Positions 34,711 through 43,578 of a DNA stretch of 64,000 bases are shown here, piece by piece. The DNA is from Pseudomonas sp. PSB18 (lineage in GTDB: Bacteria; Pseudomonadota; Gammaproteobacteria; Pseudomonadales; Pseudomonadaceae). The DNA lies in assembly GCF_014596565.1 (NCBI RefSeq), contig NZ_NOIN01000001.1, positions 62,001 through 126,000 on the forward strand, read 5' to 3'. A program made the translations under genes and the position numbers. Each line of letters begins with the position of its first letter. The first letter of the stretch is position 1. The notes beneath the pieces were generated by a model that saw only the letters and a list, made by a program, of their open reading frames with translations, had not been told where the DNA came from and made no database searches.

Positions 34711-36003
34711 TCACGACGCCGACTCCCAGCGACGAAACAGAACGCTGGCATTGACGCCGCCGAAGCCGAATCCATTCGAGAGCGCATAGGTGATCGAGGC
34801 CTTGCGTGCCGCCAGGCCAACCAGGTCGAGGCCGCCAGCGGCTTCATCGGGGTTGAGGAGATTCAATGTCGGGGGAATGATCTGATCCCGCAAAGCCAGC
34901 ACGGTGAAAAGCGCTTCGATGCCCCCCGCCGCGCCCAGCAAATGCCCGGTGGCTGACTTGGTCGAGCTGATCGCCACGCCTGAGTGGCCGCCGAACACGG
35001 ACCTGATAGCCGCCAGTTCGCCCTTGTCGCCCACCTGCGTCGAAGTCGCATGGGCGTTGATATGCTGTACGTCGCCAGCGCTGACACCCGCCTGGCGCAA
35101 GGCTTGTTCCATGGCGCGCCGGGCCCCATTCCCATCTTCCGGCCCTGCGGTCAGGTGATAGGCATCCGCGCTGGTGCCGTAGCCCACCAGCTCCGCCAGG
35201 GGCGTCGCGTCACGGGCGAGTGCGTGCTCCAGCGATTCGATCACCAGCAACCCTGCGCCTTCGGCCATGACAAACCCGTCGCGCTCGCGATCGAATGGAC
35301 GCGATGCTTCCTGTGGCCGGTCAGCGAACCCGGTGGACAGCGCGCGGGCGGCAGCAAAACAACCGAGCGTCACCCGATCGATCGCCGCTTCGGTGCCGCC
35401 GCAAATGGCGATATCGGCCTCCCCGCTCCGGATCAGTCGCGCCGCATCGCCAATGGCTTGTACGCCGGCGGCACAGGCCGTCACCGGTGCGCCGAGCGGG
35501 CCTTTGAAACCGTTCTGGATAGAGACATGACCCGCAGCCATGTTGGCGAGGAATGCCGGCGCGGTGAACGGCGATAACCTGCGTGGCCCACGGGCATCCG
35601 TGGTCCGTACGGCTTCGGCAATCGCACCGAAACCGCCGACCCCGGAAGCGATAATGGTCGCGGTCCGCTGTTGTTGCGCTTCATCCGTGGGATGCCAGCC
35701 TGCCTGTTCCAGCGCTTCATGGGCGGCCATGAGCGCGAATTCGATGAAGCGGTCCATCTTCTTGCGCTCTTTGGGCGCAATGATGCGCTCGGGCGCGTAA
35801 CCGGCGACGGGATCTTCTTCCAGGGTCGGCACCTGCCCCGCCACGGCGACGCCAGTGCCTTCAGCGATTTCGTCTGGCAGGCGGCGGATACCCGAACGGC
35901 CGTCCAGCAACCTGCTCCAGACTTCTTCCATGCCGCATCCCAGGGGGCCGACAATACCGCCGCCCGTGACTACGATTCGCGTTTGATCATTGGAATTCAT
36001 CAT
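34711..36003 (-). CDS. beta-ketoacyl-ACP synthase II (FabF-like)
   Basis: 430 residues. Elongating ketosynthase with the Cys-His-His catalytic triad Cys177 (VTACAAGVQ), His318 (NAHATST) and His354 (KSATGHLLGAAGG). It extends an acyl-ACP with malonyl-ACP. It is an extra FabF, not in a fab cluster: it lies 22 bp after the RND pump gene and before the thioesterase. It resembles the FabF2 class associated with specialised or stress-adjusted fatty acid synthesis. ATG 36003 (or the next ATG) has AGAGGG in front. Confidence 0.93.
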   Translation of the reverse strand: MMNSNDQTRIVVTGGGIVGPLGCGMEEVWSRLLDGRSGIRRLPDEIAEGTGVAVAGQVPTLEEDPVAGYAPERIIAPKERKKMDRFIEFALMAAHEALEQAGWHPTDEAQQQRTATIIASGVGGFGAIAEAVRTTDARGPRRLSPFTAPAFLANMAAGHVSIQNGFKGPLGAPVTACAAGVQAIGDAARLIRSGEADIAICGGTEAAIDRVTLGCFAAARALSTGFADRPQEASRPFDRERDGFVMAEGAGLLVIESLEHALARDATPLAELVGYGTSADAYHLTAGPEDGNGARRAMEQALRQAGVSAGDVQHINAHATSTQVGDKGELAAIRSVFGGHSGVAISSTKSATGHLLGAAGGIEALFTVLALRDQIIPPTLNLLNPDEAAGGLDLVGLAARKASITYALSNGFGFGGVNASVLFRRWESAS

Positions 36004-36025
36004 GAGACCCTCTTGATGTCGACGT

Positions 36026-39000
36026 TCAGTTGGCTGTCTGCGCTTCAGTTCTTGCTGCGGTGTCGGGACGGATCTTGAACCAGATGGCATACATCTCCGG
36101 CAGGAACACCAGCGTCATGACGGTCCCACCGAATGTCCCACCGATCAGTGTGTAAGCCAGGGCTCCCCAGAACACCGAATGAGTCAGCGGAATAAAGGCC
36201 AGGATGGCGGCCATCGCTGTGAGCAGTACCGGCCTGGCGCGTTGCACCGTCGCCTCTACAACCGCATGGAATGGATCGAGTCCTTCTTTCTGGTTGTGAT
36301 CGATTTGCCCGATCAGGATCAGCGTGTTGCGCATCAAGATGCCCGATAAGGCGATCAGGCCCACCAAGGCGTTGATGCCGAACGGCTGATGGAAGATCAG
36401 CAGGGTCGGTACCACACCAATCAGTCCCAGCGGTGCGGTGAGGAACACCATCACCATCGCCAACATTGAACGGACCTGCAGAATGATGATCAGCAGCGTC
36501 AGAGCGATCATGATCGGGAACAGCGGCAACATCGCTTTTGAGGCTTTCCCCGACTCTTCGATCGAACCGGCCTGTTCGATGCGGTATCCGGCCGGCAGCG
36601 TGCTGATGATCGGCTGCAGCTGGGTCAGGATGTTCGTGGATACATCCGGCGGCTGCAGGTCCTCGGCAATGTCCCCGCGTACCGTAATGGTGGGTGTACG
36701 GTCACGACGGCGCAGGACCGGCTCTTCCATGCGCACCTCGACGCTGCCGATCTGCGACAGCGGAACACGTTGTCCGGCCGCGCCCACCAGCGTGAAGCCC
36801 TGGATTTTTGCCGGATCGAGGCGGATATCGCCCGCCGCACGCCCCACCACTTGCACGGAACGAATGTCTTCGCGCACAAATGTGATCGGAATCCCCGACA
36901 GCAGGAACTGCAATTGCTGGCCGACCGTACTGGACGTCAGCCCGACCGCCTGCAACCGGTTCTGATCCAATGAGAAATGCAGTGTCGGTATGCGCGTGCC
37001 CCAGTCGGTGTTGACGGTCCTCATCAGAGGACTTGCCCGCATGACAGCCTCGACCCGCCCCGCAATTTCACGCAGCTTGGCGGGATCCGGCCCCATCACC
37101 CGATAAGCGACGGGAAAGGGGGAATAGGGACCGAACACCAGCTGGGTAACCCGCACACGGGCCTCAGGCGCGAGTCCGTCAGCCACCGCTTGGCGGAGAC
37201 GGTGCTTGAGGGTTTCACGCGCCTCCTGGCTACCGGTCAGTACCACGATTTTTGCGAAGGATGGGTCGGGCAGTTCCGGCGCCATCGCCAGGTAGAAACG
37301 CGGTGAACCTTGTCCGATATAGGAGGTGACGATTTTCGCTTCGTCCTGCTTTTGCAGCCAGGCCTCAATGCTGGCCGTCGTCGCGCTGGTCTGCTCGATG
37401 GACGTGCCATAAGGCATTTGCACTTCAACGAGCACTTCCGGGCGATCGGACGCTGGGAAAAACTGCTTCTTGACCAGGCCCATGCCGAGGATGGCGATGA
37501 CAAACAAGGCAATCACCGCTACGGCCACCAGCCATTTGCGAGCGATGACCCGTGTCAGCAACCGGCGAAAACGATTGTAGTGAGGTGTGTCATAGATGGC
37601 CGTGTGACCACCCTCGACTTGTTTGACCTGCGGCAGCAGCTTCACACCCAGGTAAGGCGTGAAGGCCACCGCGACCACCCAGGACGCGATCAGGGCAATG
37701 CCCACGATCCAGAACATGTTGCTGGTGTACTCGCCCGCGGTCGAATGCGCGAAACCGTTGGGCATGAAGCCGACGGCCGTCACCAGCGTACCGGCGAGCA
37801 TCGGTGCGGCCGTGTGGCTCCAAGCATAGGCCGAGGCCTTGATCCGGTCGTAGCCCTCCTCCATTTTGACCATCATCATTTCGATGGCGATGATCGCGTC
37901 GTCCACCAGCAGGCCCAACGCCAGGATCAGTGACCCCAGGGTGATGCGGTCGAAATTCTTGCCAGTGGCGGCCATCACCATGAACACCACAGCGAGGGTC
38001 AACGGCACGGCCGCCGCCACCACCACACCCACATGCCAGCCCATGCTGAGGAAACAGACCAGCATCACCACCAGCAACGCGACGAAGAATTTGATCATGA
38101 ATTCGTCGACAGCCGAACTGATATTCACCGACTGATCGGTGACCTTGGTGAACGTCATGCCCAGCGGCATGCCTTCGTTGATACTGACCGTCTCGGCATC
38201 CAGCGCTTTGCCCAGATCCAGGCCGTTCCAGCCCTCTCGCATCACGACACCCAGTAACAGGGCTGGCTCGCCTTGGTTGCGGACCAGAAAGGTCGCCGGA
38301 TCTTCGTAGCCACGCTCGACCGTCGCGACGTCCGAAAGCTTCAGCGCCCGCCCCTGCACCACAATCGGCGTATCGCGAATTTTTTCGAGCTTGTCGAACG
38401 CGCCATCCAGGCGCACGAATACTTGCGGTCCCTTGGTGTCGATCGAGCCGGCGGGCGTCAGTACGTTCTGATTGTTCAGCGCGGCAAAAATGTCCTGGGG
38501 CGAAAGCCCAAGCGTCGCCAATCGATCATGGGAAAACGACACGAAGATACGCTCGGACTGCTCGCCGATGATGTTGACTTTTTTCACCCCCGGCACATGC
38601 AGAAGGCGCTGGCGCAACGACTCGGCATCGCGGGCCAGCAAGCGCTGCGGCTCGCCCTTGGCCTTCAATGCAAACAGCGCAAAGGTCACGTCCGAGAACT
38701 CATCGTTGACCATCGGCCCGATGACACCGGCCGGCAGGGTCTTCGCCTCATCCGCGATTTTCTTGCGGGCCTGGTAGAACTCTTCCTGCACTTCTGCCGG
38801 CGGCGTCTTGTCCAGCAGCGACACCATGGTGAACGCCAGCCCAGGCCGCGTGTACGTTTCGGTGCGGTCGTACCACTTCAATTCCTGCAAGCGCTTTTCC
38901 AGCGGCTCGGCGACCTGGTCCTGCATTTCCTGCGCGGTAGCCCCCGGCCAGGCAGAGATGATCGTCATCTGCTTGACGGTGAAGGGCGGATCTTCCGCAC

Positions 39001-39115
39001 GCCCCAGACCGAAGAACGCCAGGACACCGGCAATCGTGATGAGAAAGATCAGGAAAAGGGTGATCGATCGCTCACGAACGGCAAGGGCCGAGAGATTGAA
39101 ACGCCCCTCGCTCAT
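36026..39115 (-). CDS. RND family efflux transporter permease
   Basis: 1029 residues, full length for an HAE1/AcrB-type inner-membrane pump. The first transmembrane helix (SITLFLIFLITIAGVLAFFGLG) is followed by the EDPPFTVKQM start of the porter domain; the TM4 proton-relay aspartates are in GLLVDDAIIAIEMM; and the second repeat ends with GGTFGGTVMTLVFLPEMYAIWF. The N-terminal sequence is of the TriC-like kind (LGxxEDPPF). Its ATG overlaps the adaptor stop (ATGA, 39112-39115). Partners are the adaptor and very likely the outer-membrane factor at 41005. Substrate not known; co-expression with acyl-chain genes suggests a lipid or membrane-active compound. Confidence 0.95.
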   Translation of the reverse strand: MSEGRFNLSALAVRERSITLFLIFLITIAGVLAFFGLGRAEDPPFTVKQMTIISAWPGATAQEMQDQVAEPLEKRLQELKWYDRTETYTRPGLAFTMVSLLDKTPPAEVQEEFYQARKKIADEAKTLPAGVIGPMVNDEFSDVTFALFALKAKGEPQRLLARDAESLRQRLLHVPGVKKVNIIGEQSERIFVSFSHDRLATLGLSPQDIFAALNNQNVLTPAGSIDTKGPQVFVRLDGAFDKLEKIRDTPIVVQGRALKLSDVATVERGYEDPATFLVRNQGEPALLLGVVMREGWNGLDLGKALDAETVSINEGMPLGMTFTKVTDQSVNISSAVDEFMIKFFVALLVVMLVCFLSMGWHVGVVVAAAVPLTLAVVFMVMAATGKNFDRITLGSLILALGLLVDDAIIAIEMMMVKMEEGYDRIKASAYAWSHTAAPMLAGTLVTAVGFMPNGFAHSTAGEYTSNMFWIVGIALIASWVVAVAFTPYLGVKLLPQVKQVEGGHTAIYDTPHYNRFRRLLTRVIARKWLVAVAVIALFVIAILGMGLVKKQFFPASDRPEVLVEVQMPYGTSIEQTSATTASIEAWLQKQDEAKIVTSYIGQGSPRFYLAMAPELPDPSFAKIVVLTGSQEARETLKHRLRQAVADGLAPEARVRVTQLVFGPYSPFPVAYRVMGPDPAKLREIAGRVEAVMRASPLMRTVNTDWGTRIPTLHFSLDQNRLQAVGLTSSTVGQQLQFLLSGIPITFVREDIRSVQVVGRAAGDIRLDPAKIQGFTLVGAAGQRVPLSQIGSVEVRMEEPVLRRRDRTPTITVRGDIAEDLQPPDVSTNILTQLQPIISTLPAGYRIEQAGSIEESGKASKAMLPLFPIMIALTLLIIILQVRSMLAMVMVFLTAPLGLIGVVPTLLIFHQPFGINALVGLIALSGILMRNTLILIGQIDHNQKEGLDPFHAVVEATVQRARPVLLTAMAAILAFIPLTHSVFWGALAYTLIGGTFGGTVMTLVFLPEMYAIWFKIRPDTAARTEAQTAN

Positions 39116-40215
39116 GGCTGGTTCCCCTTGGCGACAACCTGTTCCTCTTGCGCCACCCGAACCTCATCGCCGTCATGCAGCAAATGCGCGCCCAAAGCCA
39201 CGATCTGCTCACCCGGCTTCAGGCTGCCGGAGACCGTCGCCATGTCATCGCCAAGGTCAAGGACCTGAACCGGACGCCACGAGACTTTTGCCGGATCGCC
39301 GGAAACGCCCCATACACCGGGGCCCTTACCCGCGTCGAAAACAGCCGCGACAGGTACTCGCAGCGCCTGTCCCGGCAACTTGTCCTGGGCGATATTGAGC
39401 GTGACGGTCGAACCGAGCGGCGCATTAGCCAGCGCGCCTTCGAGCACGTACCTGGCCTCGAAGGTGCGCGTTACCGGGTCGGCGGCATCGGAAAGCAGCC
39501 GCAGCTTCGCAACCGTGGCTACCTTGCCGTTGCCGTACAAAGTCGCCTGGGCCACCGAGCCCGCAGCTGGACGCAGCGTTTCGGGCAGGTTCACGCTGGC
39601 TTCGCGTTGACCGGCGCGTGCCAGCTTGACCACCGGCTGTCCCGCACTGACGACCTGGCCAGGTTCGGCCAGCGTATCCATCACGACGCCATCGGCGTCG
39701 GCCAACAGGGTCGCATAGCCCATGGCATTGCTTGCCACATCAGCCTGCGCTTGCGCCGCGCTCAACTGCGCCTTTGCCGTGTCAGCGGCGGCCTTTGCCT
39801 GGTCGTATGCAGAGGCCGAGATCGCCCCTGCCGCCACCAGCTCGCGATTACGCGCCTCGTCATCCGCCGTCTGCTTGGCTTGCGCCCGGGCCGCAGCCAC
39901 GGCCTGCTGCTGCGCACGCGCCTGCAGGCCAAGGTCGACCGGGTCCAGGCGCATGAGTGGCTGACCACGCTTGACCGTCTGGCCGGCATCCACCAGACGC
40001 TCCTGCACCTTCCCCGATACTCGAAAGCCAAGATCGCTCTGGACACGAGCGACCACAACGCCTGTGAACGAACGCGCGATGTCGACCGAGTTCTCGACGC
40101 CCGCGACCCTCACCAGAGGAGACTGGGTGCGTGCGTCGACGGCGGTCGATGAATTACCGCACGCCGCCAGGACGAGAGGCATTAAGCAGACGGCAACAGG
40201 TTTTAGCCGAAGCAT
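39112..40215 (-). CDS. RND efflux periplasmic adaptor lipoprotein (MFP/HlyD)
   Basis: 367 residues. Lipoprotein signal with lipobox LAAC (Cys19), then lipoyl halves (ARVQSDLGFRVSGKVQERLVDAGQTVKRGQPLMRLDP and DGVVMDTLAEPGQVVSAGQPVVKLA), an Ala/Gln-rich alpha-hairpin at about 95-165, and beta-barrel and membrane-proximal domains. It links the RND pump to an outer-membrane channel. First gene of the five-gene minus-strand set. The promoter region carries the TGACCAA-N11-GTCA operator at 40261-40282 and a TTGACA at 40271-40276. Confidence 0.94.
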   Translation of the reverse strand: MLRLKPVAVCLMPLVLAACGNSSTAVDARTQSPLVRVAGVENSVDIARSFTGVVVARVQSDLGFRVSGKVQERLVDAGQTVKRGQPLMRLDPVDLGLQARAQQQAVAAARAQAKQTADDEARNRELVAAGAISASAYDQAKAAADTAKAQLSAAQAQADVASNAMGYATLLADADGVVMDTLAEPGQVVSAGQPVVKLARAGQREASVNLPETLRPAAGSVAQATLYGNGKVATVAKLRLLSDAADPVTRTFEARYVLEGALANAPLGSTVTLNIAQDKLPGQALRVPVAAVFDAGKGPGVWGVSGDPAKVSWRPVQVLDLGDDMATVSGSLKPGEQIVALGAHLLHDGDEVRVAQEEQVVAKGNQP

Positions 40216-40260
40216 GGTTCTCTACTCAATAAAAAGAACAGGAACACATCTTCATTCTAG

Positions 40261-40282
40261 TGACCAATAATGTCAACAGTCA
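40261..40282. promoter_or_regulatory. TetR operator site 1 (RND adaptor promoter)
   Basis: TGACCAA-N11-GTCA, 22 bp, overlapping TTGACA (minus strand, 40271-40276) of the promoter of the adaptor/pump/ketosynthase operon. The same spacing occurs at 40952-40973 and 43437-43458. Confidence 0.6.
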
Positions 40283-40288
40283 CAAATA

Positions 40289-40912
40289 TCAGGACGACTG
40301 CGCCGAAAGGCTTCGTAACAGCAGCGTCGATAGAAGCGCCGCGGCCGATGAGGCCGTATCAAGGTTGTATTGCAGCTGCACGGGATTGGCATAAGGCTTC
40401 ATGACCAGGTAGATCGCCTGGACGGCTTCATCCAACGGAGTTTCCCCCTCGAACTCCCCGGACTCACGCCCCTCCAGGAGGATTTGCTGGATAAGCTGGC
40501 GCAAGCGTTCATCATGCGCCTGCGCAGGAAGCCACTGCTCGCGAGCGGCAATGGCAGCAATGTCGTAGAGCTTGCGATCATGGAAGAACAAGTCGCTGCC
40601 CGCCTCTGCCAGCGCCCGGAATAGACGCTCCAGCTTTCCGGCAGCGGTCGGCGCATCCACGATCGCTGAATCCACAATCGCCATGATCATGACGAGACGG
40701 TTCGTACAAATCACTTCTCCAATCGCCTGTTTGGAATCGAAAAACTTATAGACATAAGCCTTGGAGAAACCAATGGCCTTGGCGATGTCAGACACGGTCG
40801 TCTTCTCATATCCATAGCGGCCAAAGTGCAGCGTGGCGGCCTCCACGACTTGATCGCGAACGCTGTGGTCTGACGGCCCACGTATCTGGGGTGCATGCAT
40901 GTGTTTAGTCAT
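40289..40912 (-). CDS. TetR/AcrR family regulator (copy 1)
   Basis: 207 residues. The helix-turn-helix (EKTTVSDIAKAIGFSKAYVYKFFDSKQAIGEVI) is nearly the same as that of the TetR at 42777, so both likely read one operator. The C-terminal ligand domain is AefR-like. It sits between two 22-bp operator sites, immediately beside the promoters of the RND operon and the outer-membrane factor, and is the obvious local repressor. The inducer is unknown. Confidence 0.93.
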   Translation of the reverse strand: MTKHMHAPQIRGPSDHSVRDQVVEAATLHFGRYGYEKTTVSDIAKAIGFSKAYVYKFFDSKQAIGEVICTNRLVMIMAIVDSAIVDAPTAAGKLERLFRALAEAGSDLFFHDRKLYDIAAIAAREQWLPAQAHDERLRQLIQQILLEGRESGEFEGETPLDEAVQAIYLVMKPYANPVQLQYNLDTASSAAALLSTLLLRSLSAQSS

Positions 40913-40940
40913 TTTTCCAGCTTAGCTCCATGCACCCTCA

Positions 40941-40973
40941 TTGACAACGAGTGACCAATTGGTAATATCGTCA
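40941..40973 (+). promoter_or_regulatory. Promoter with TetR operator site 2 (outer-membrane factor)
   Basis: TTGACA (40941-40946), a 16-base spacer and TAATAT (40963-40968) form a near-consensus promoter 37 bases before the outer-membrane factor ATG. TGACCAA-N11-GTCA at 40952-40973 covers the spacer and -10, so a bound TetR would block it. Confidence 0.65.
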
Positions 40974-41004
40974 CGAACAGTACTTGGCTAAACCTGGAGT
41001 CGTC

Positions 41005-42465
41005 ATGCCTTCCCTCCGTACGCTTGCTCTGCTTGTGAACACCGGCTTAATGGCGGGCTGCGCGGTTGGCCCGGACTATCAACGTCCGGACGCTCCGCTG
41101 TCGGACAGCTATCAGGCTCAATCCGTCGTTCAACAGAGGACGGCAGCCCGCCCGGCAAACTTTGCCAGTTGGTGGGAAGGCTTCGGTGATCCATTGCTCA
41201 GTGACTTCATCGCCAAGGCGCTTGCGCAGAACCTCGATCTGGCCCAGGCCTCGGCACGAGTCACTCAGGCACGCGCGGGGCTTGGCGCGGCGACCGCTGC
41301 CCTGTTGCCGTCGGGCAACATCAGCGGACAAGCCGCACGCGCTTATCAGTCAGTCGAAACACCACTGGGCCAGGTGCTCAACTCGACGCCCGGCTATGAT
41401 CGCTATGGCAATTTGTATGAACTGGACCTCGGCGCAAGCTGGGAGCCGGATGTATTCGGCGGCCTACGCCGAGGCCGCGAGGCGGAACTGGCGGAATACC
41501 AGGCGTCCGAGGCCGGTTTTACCGCGACGCGCCTGGCCGTCGCCGCGCAGACCGCGGACATCTACATCACCCTGCGAGGCCTGCAGGCCCGGCTGGCCAT
41601 TGCCAATCGACAGGTCAAGACCCAACAAGACCTGCTGGAGAAAGTACAACTGCTCCACGGCAAAGGGCTGGCCGCCGAATTTCAGGTTCGCCAGACCGAG
41701 GGGGCGCTTGCGCAGGTTCAAGCGACAGTGCCGGTCCTCAATACTGGTCTGGACGCTGCGATGAACGCACTGGATGTCATCCTCGGCACCCCTCCCGGCA
41801 CCCACCGGGCTCAATTGACTGAGACGGGGGCGATTCCTCAGGCACCGCAGATTACCTCCGCTGGCACCCCGGCCGATCTGCTGCGCCGCCGGCCAGACCT
41901 CATCGTGGCCGAGCGCAGACTGGCGGCGTCCAATGCCCGCATCGGCGTGGCGATCAGTGAGTACTATCCAAAGTTTTCGCTCAGCGCCTTGATTGGTAGC
42001 GCGACAGCCGTTTCCAGCGGTCATCTGTTTTCCAGCGGGGCCAGCCAGGCCTCGGGGGTCCTGGGGTTGCGCTGGAGGCTTTTCGATTTCGGCCGTATCA
42101 ACGCGCAGATCGATCAGGCGAAAGGAGAGGAAGCCGAAGCGCTTGCCGCCTATCGCCAGTCAGTGCTGCGAGCCACCGAAGACGTCGAGAACGCCTTCTC
42201 CGCGCTGGTCAACCGCGAGGCGCAGGCATCTACGCTGACCGGAGGTGAAAGCGCTTTGACCAGCGCTCGACAGTCGTCCTTCATCGCTTACCAGAAAGGC
42301 TCCGCCAGCCTGATCGACGTGCTGCACGCCGATGAAACAATGCTGCAGGCATCCGACGCCAGAGCGCAGGCCCAAACGGAGTCGGCACGCGCAGCGGTCG
42401 CTGCATTCCGGGCGCTCGGTGGCGGTTGGCAGCCGACTGAAACCCAACCCGTGGCTACGCGCTGA
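41005..42465 (+). CDS. RND efflux outer membrane factor lipoprotein (OprM/NodT family)
   Basis: 486 residues. Lipoprotein signal with Cys19 (GLMAGC), then the typical GPDYQRPD start. Two repeats of the OEP fold are visible, with the LRRRPDLIVAERRLAASNARIGVA signature around 290-315 and long coiled-coil helices near 360-440. A trimeric outer-membrane channel. It is transcribed divergently from the adaptor/pump operon and shares its operator type, so the tripartite pump is probably assembled from both units. ATG 41005 has GGAG upstream; the TTG at 40984 is unlikely. Confidence 0.95.
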   Translation: MPSLRTLALLVNTGLMAGCAVGPDYQRPDAPLSDSYQAQSVVQQRTAARPANFASWWEGFGDPLLSDFIAKALAQNLDLAQASARVTQARAGLGAATAALLPSGNISGQAARAYQSVETPLGQVLNSTPGYDRYGNLYELDLGASWEPDVFGGLRRGREAELAEYQASEAGFTATRLAVAAQTADIYITLRGLQARLAIANRQVKTQQDLLEKVQLLHGKGLAAEFQVRQTEGALAQVQATVPVLNTGLDAAMNALDVILGTPPGTHRAQLTETGAIPQAPQITSAGTPADLLRRRPDLIVAERRLAASNARIGVAISEYYPKFSLSALIGSATAVSSGHLFSSGASQASGVLGLRWRLFDFGRINAQIDQAKGEEAEALAAYRQSVLRATEDVENAFSALVNREAQASTLTGGESALTSARQSSFIAYQKGSASLIDVLHADETMLQASDARAQAQTESARAAVAAFRALGGGWQPTETQPVATR

Positions 42466-42635
42466 CTGCATTTGCTGCTCGACCGTAAGCTTCACTTCCA
42501 TTTTCCTGAATGAAAGCCGTCTCATGAACCGCTAGAACGGACGCTCGGGAAATGAACCCGATGCTTATCGGTCAGCATGCATGCGTTCGTGCTTAGGTCG
42601 GATGTTTTTCTCAGGCTGTACTCGCTGCTACTTGG

Positions 42636-42657
42636 TAACCATTTTAGCCAATGGTCA
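42636..42657. promoter_or_regulatory. Degenerate TetR operator site (site 4) in 42466-42776 spacer
   Basis: The minus strand reads TGACCAT-N11-GTTA, 22 bp, two mismatches from the other sites, between the outer-membrane factor and TetR copy 2. The remainder of this 311-bp spacer shows no gene or other recognisable signal. Confidence 0.35.
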
Positions 42658-42776
42658 CGATTCATGTAGAGCGAGTTTCCGCAGAGGAGCCCAGCGTTAA
42701 TCCTGCTTTTATCGAATGGAGGAGACGTATGTCGTGATGGAAACGCAGCTGACCGCTATACCCGTACCGCCGAGAC

Positions 42777-43397
42777 TCAAGGCATGAGGCTACGCAGTAC
42801 CAGATTGGCGATGCTCGTGGACGCATCCTCCACGCCATCAAGGCTGTACTGCAATAGCAATGGATTGATGTACGGGCGCAACGCCAGGTAGATTGCATTG
42901 ACCGTTTCATCCAGGGGCGTCTTGCGTTCGAACTCACCCAGCTCACGCCCATCAGAGACGATCTGCCTCACGAATGCCCGGATGCTGGCCTCATAGAACT
43001 GGGCGCTAGGCCAACTCTCCGACGCCGCGGATGCCGCAATGTCGTAGAGTTTCCGGTCGTTGAAGAACAGGCTGACACCGGTGACGACCGCGGTTTTGAC
43101 CAAGCGGCGAAAGCGCTCGGTGGCGCTGAGGGACTCCACGCTGACCGCTTCATCCACGGCCGTGACAATCGTCTCCAGGCAATTGCTGCAAATGGCTTCG
43201 CCGATTGCCTGTTTCGAATCGAAGAACTTGTAGATGTAGGCCTTGGAAAAACCAATAGCCTTGGCCAGGTCCGATACCGTGGTTTTGCCATAGCCATAGC
43301 GACTGAAATGCTCATTCGCCGCTGCGACAATCTGGGCTCGGATTTCATGGTCGACAGGACCACGGACGTTGCGCGAAGGGAAGGATGTTTGGTTCAT
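42777..43397 (-). CDS. TetR/AcrR family regulator (copy 2)
   Basis: 206 residues, a paralogue of the TetR at 40289: similar start (GPVDHEIRAQIVAAA), almost identical helix-turn-helix (KTTVSDLAKAIGFSKAYIYKFFDSKQAIGEAI) and the same ending pattern. The ligand-binding half is more diverged, so the two may answer different inducers while sharing operators. Its own promoter holds operator site 3 at 43437-43458. Product of a local duplication, inferred from similarity and position. Confidence 0.93.
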   Translation of the reverse strand: MNQTSFPSRNVRGPVDHEIRAQIVAAANEHFSRYGYGKTTVSDLAKAIGFSKAYIYKFFDSKQAIGEAICSNCLETIVTAVDEAVSVESLSATERFRRLVKTAVVTGVSLFFNDRKLYDIAASAASESWPSAQFYEASIRAFVRQIVSDGRELGEFERKTPLDETVNAIYLALRPYINPLLLQYSLDGVEDASTSIANLVLRSLMP

Positions 43398-43436
43398 GGC
43401 GCCAGCTTACCTGTCCCCCCATGGGGTGACAAGCAA

Positions 43437-43458
43437 TGACCAAAACACAATATGGTCA
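43437..43458. promoter_or_regulatory. TetR operator site 3 (TetR copy 2 promoter)
   Basis: TGACCAA-N11-GTCA, with extended TGACCA/TGGTCA symmetry, 40-61 bases upstream of the TetR copy 2 start. Best palindrome of the set. Confidence 0.6.
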
Positions 43459-43578
43459 CAAAATTGCGCCTTCATATACCTACATCGCCTCATCAGTTCA
43501 GGCTAAGCACTCCCTCCTCCGCTCCGGATTTCGAGTACTCTACCCGCCAGTCGAATAGTTGATGCAAGGACGCCAATC

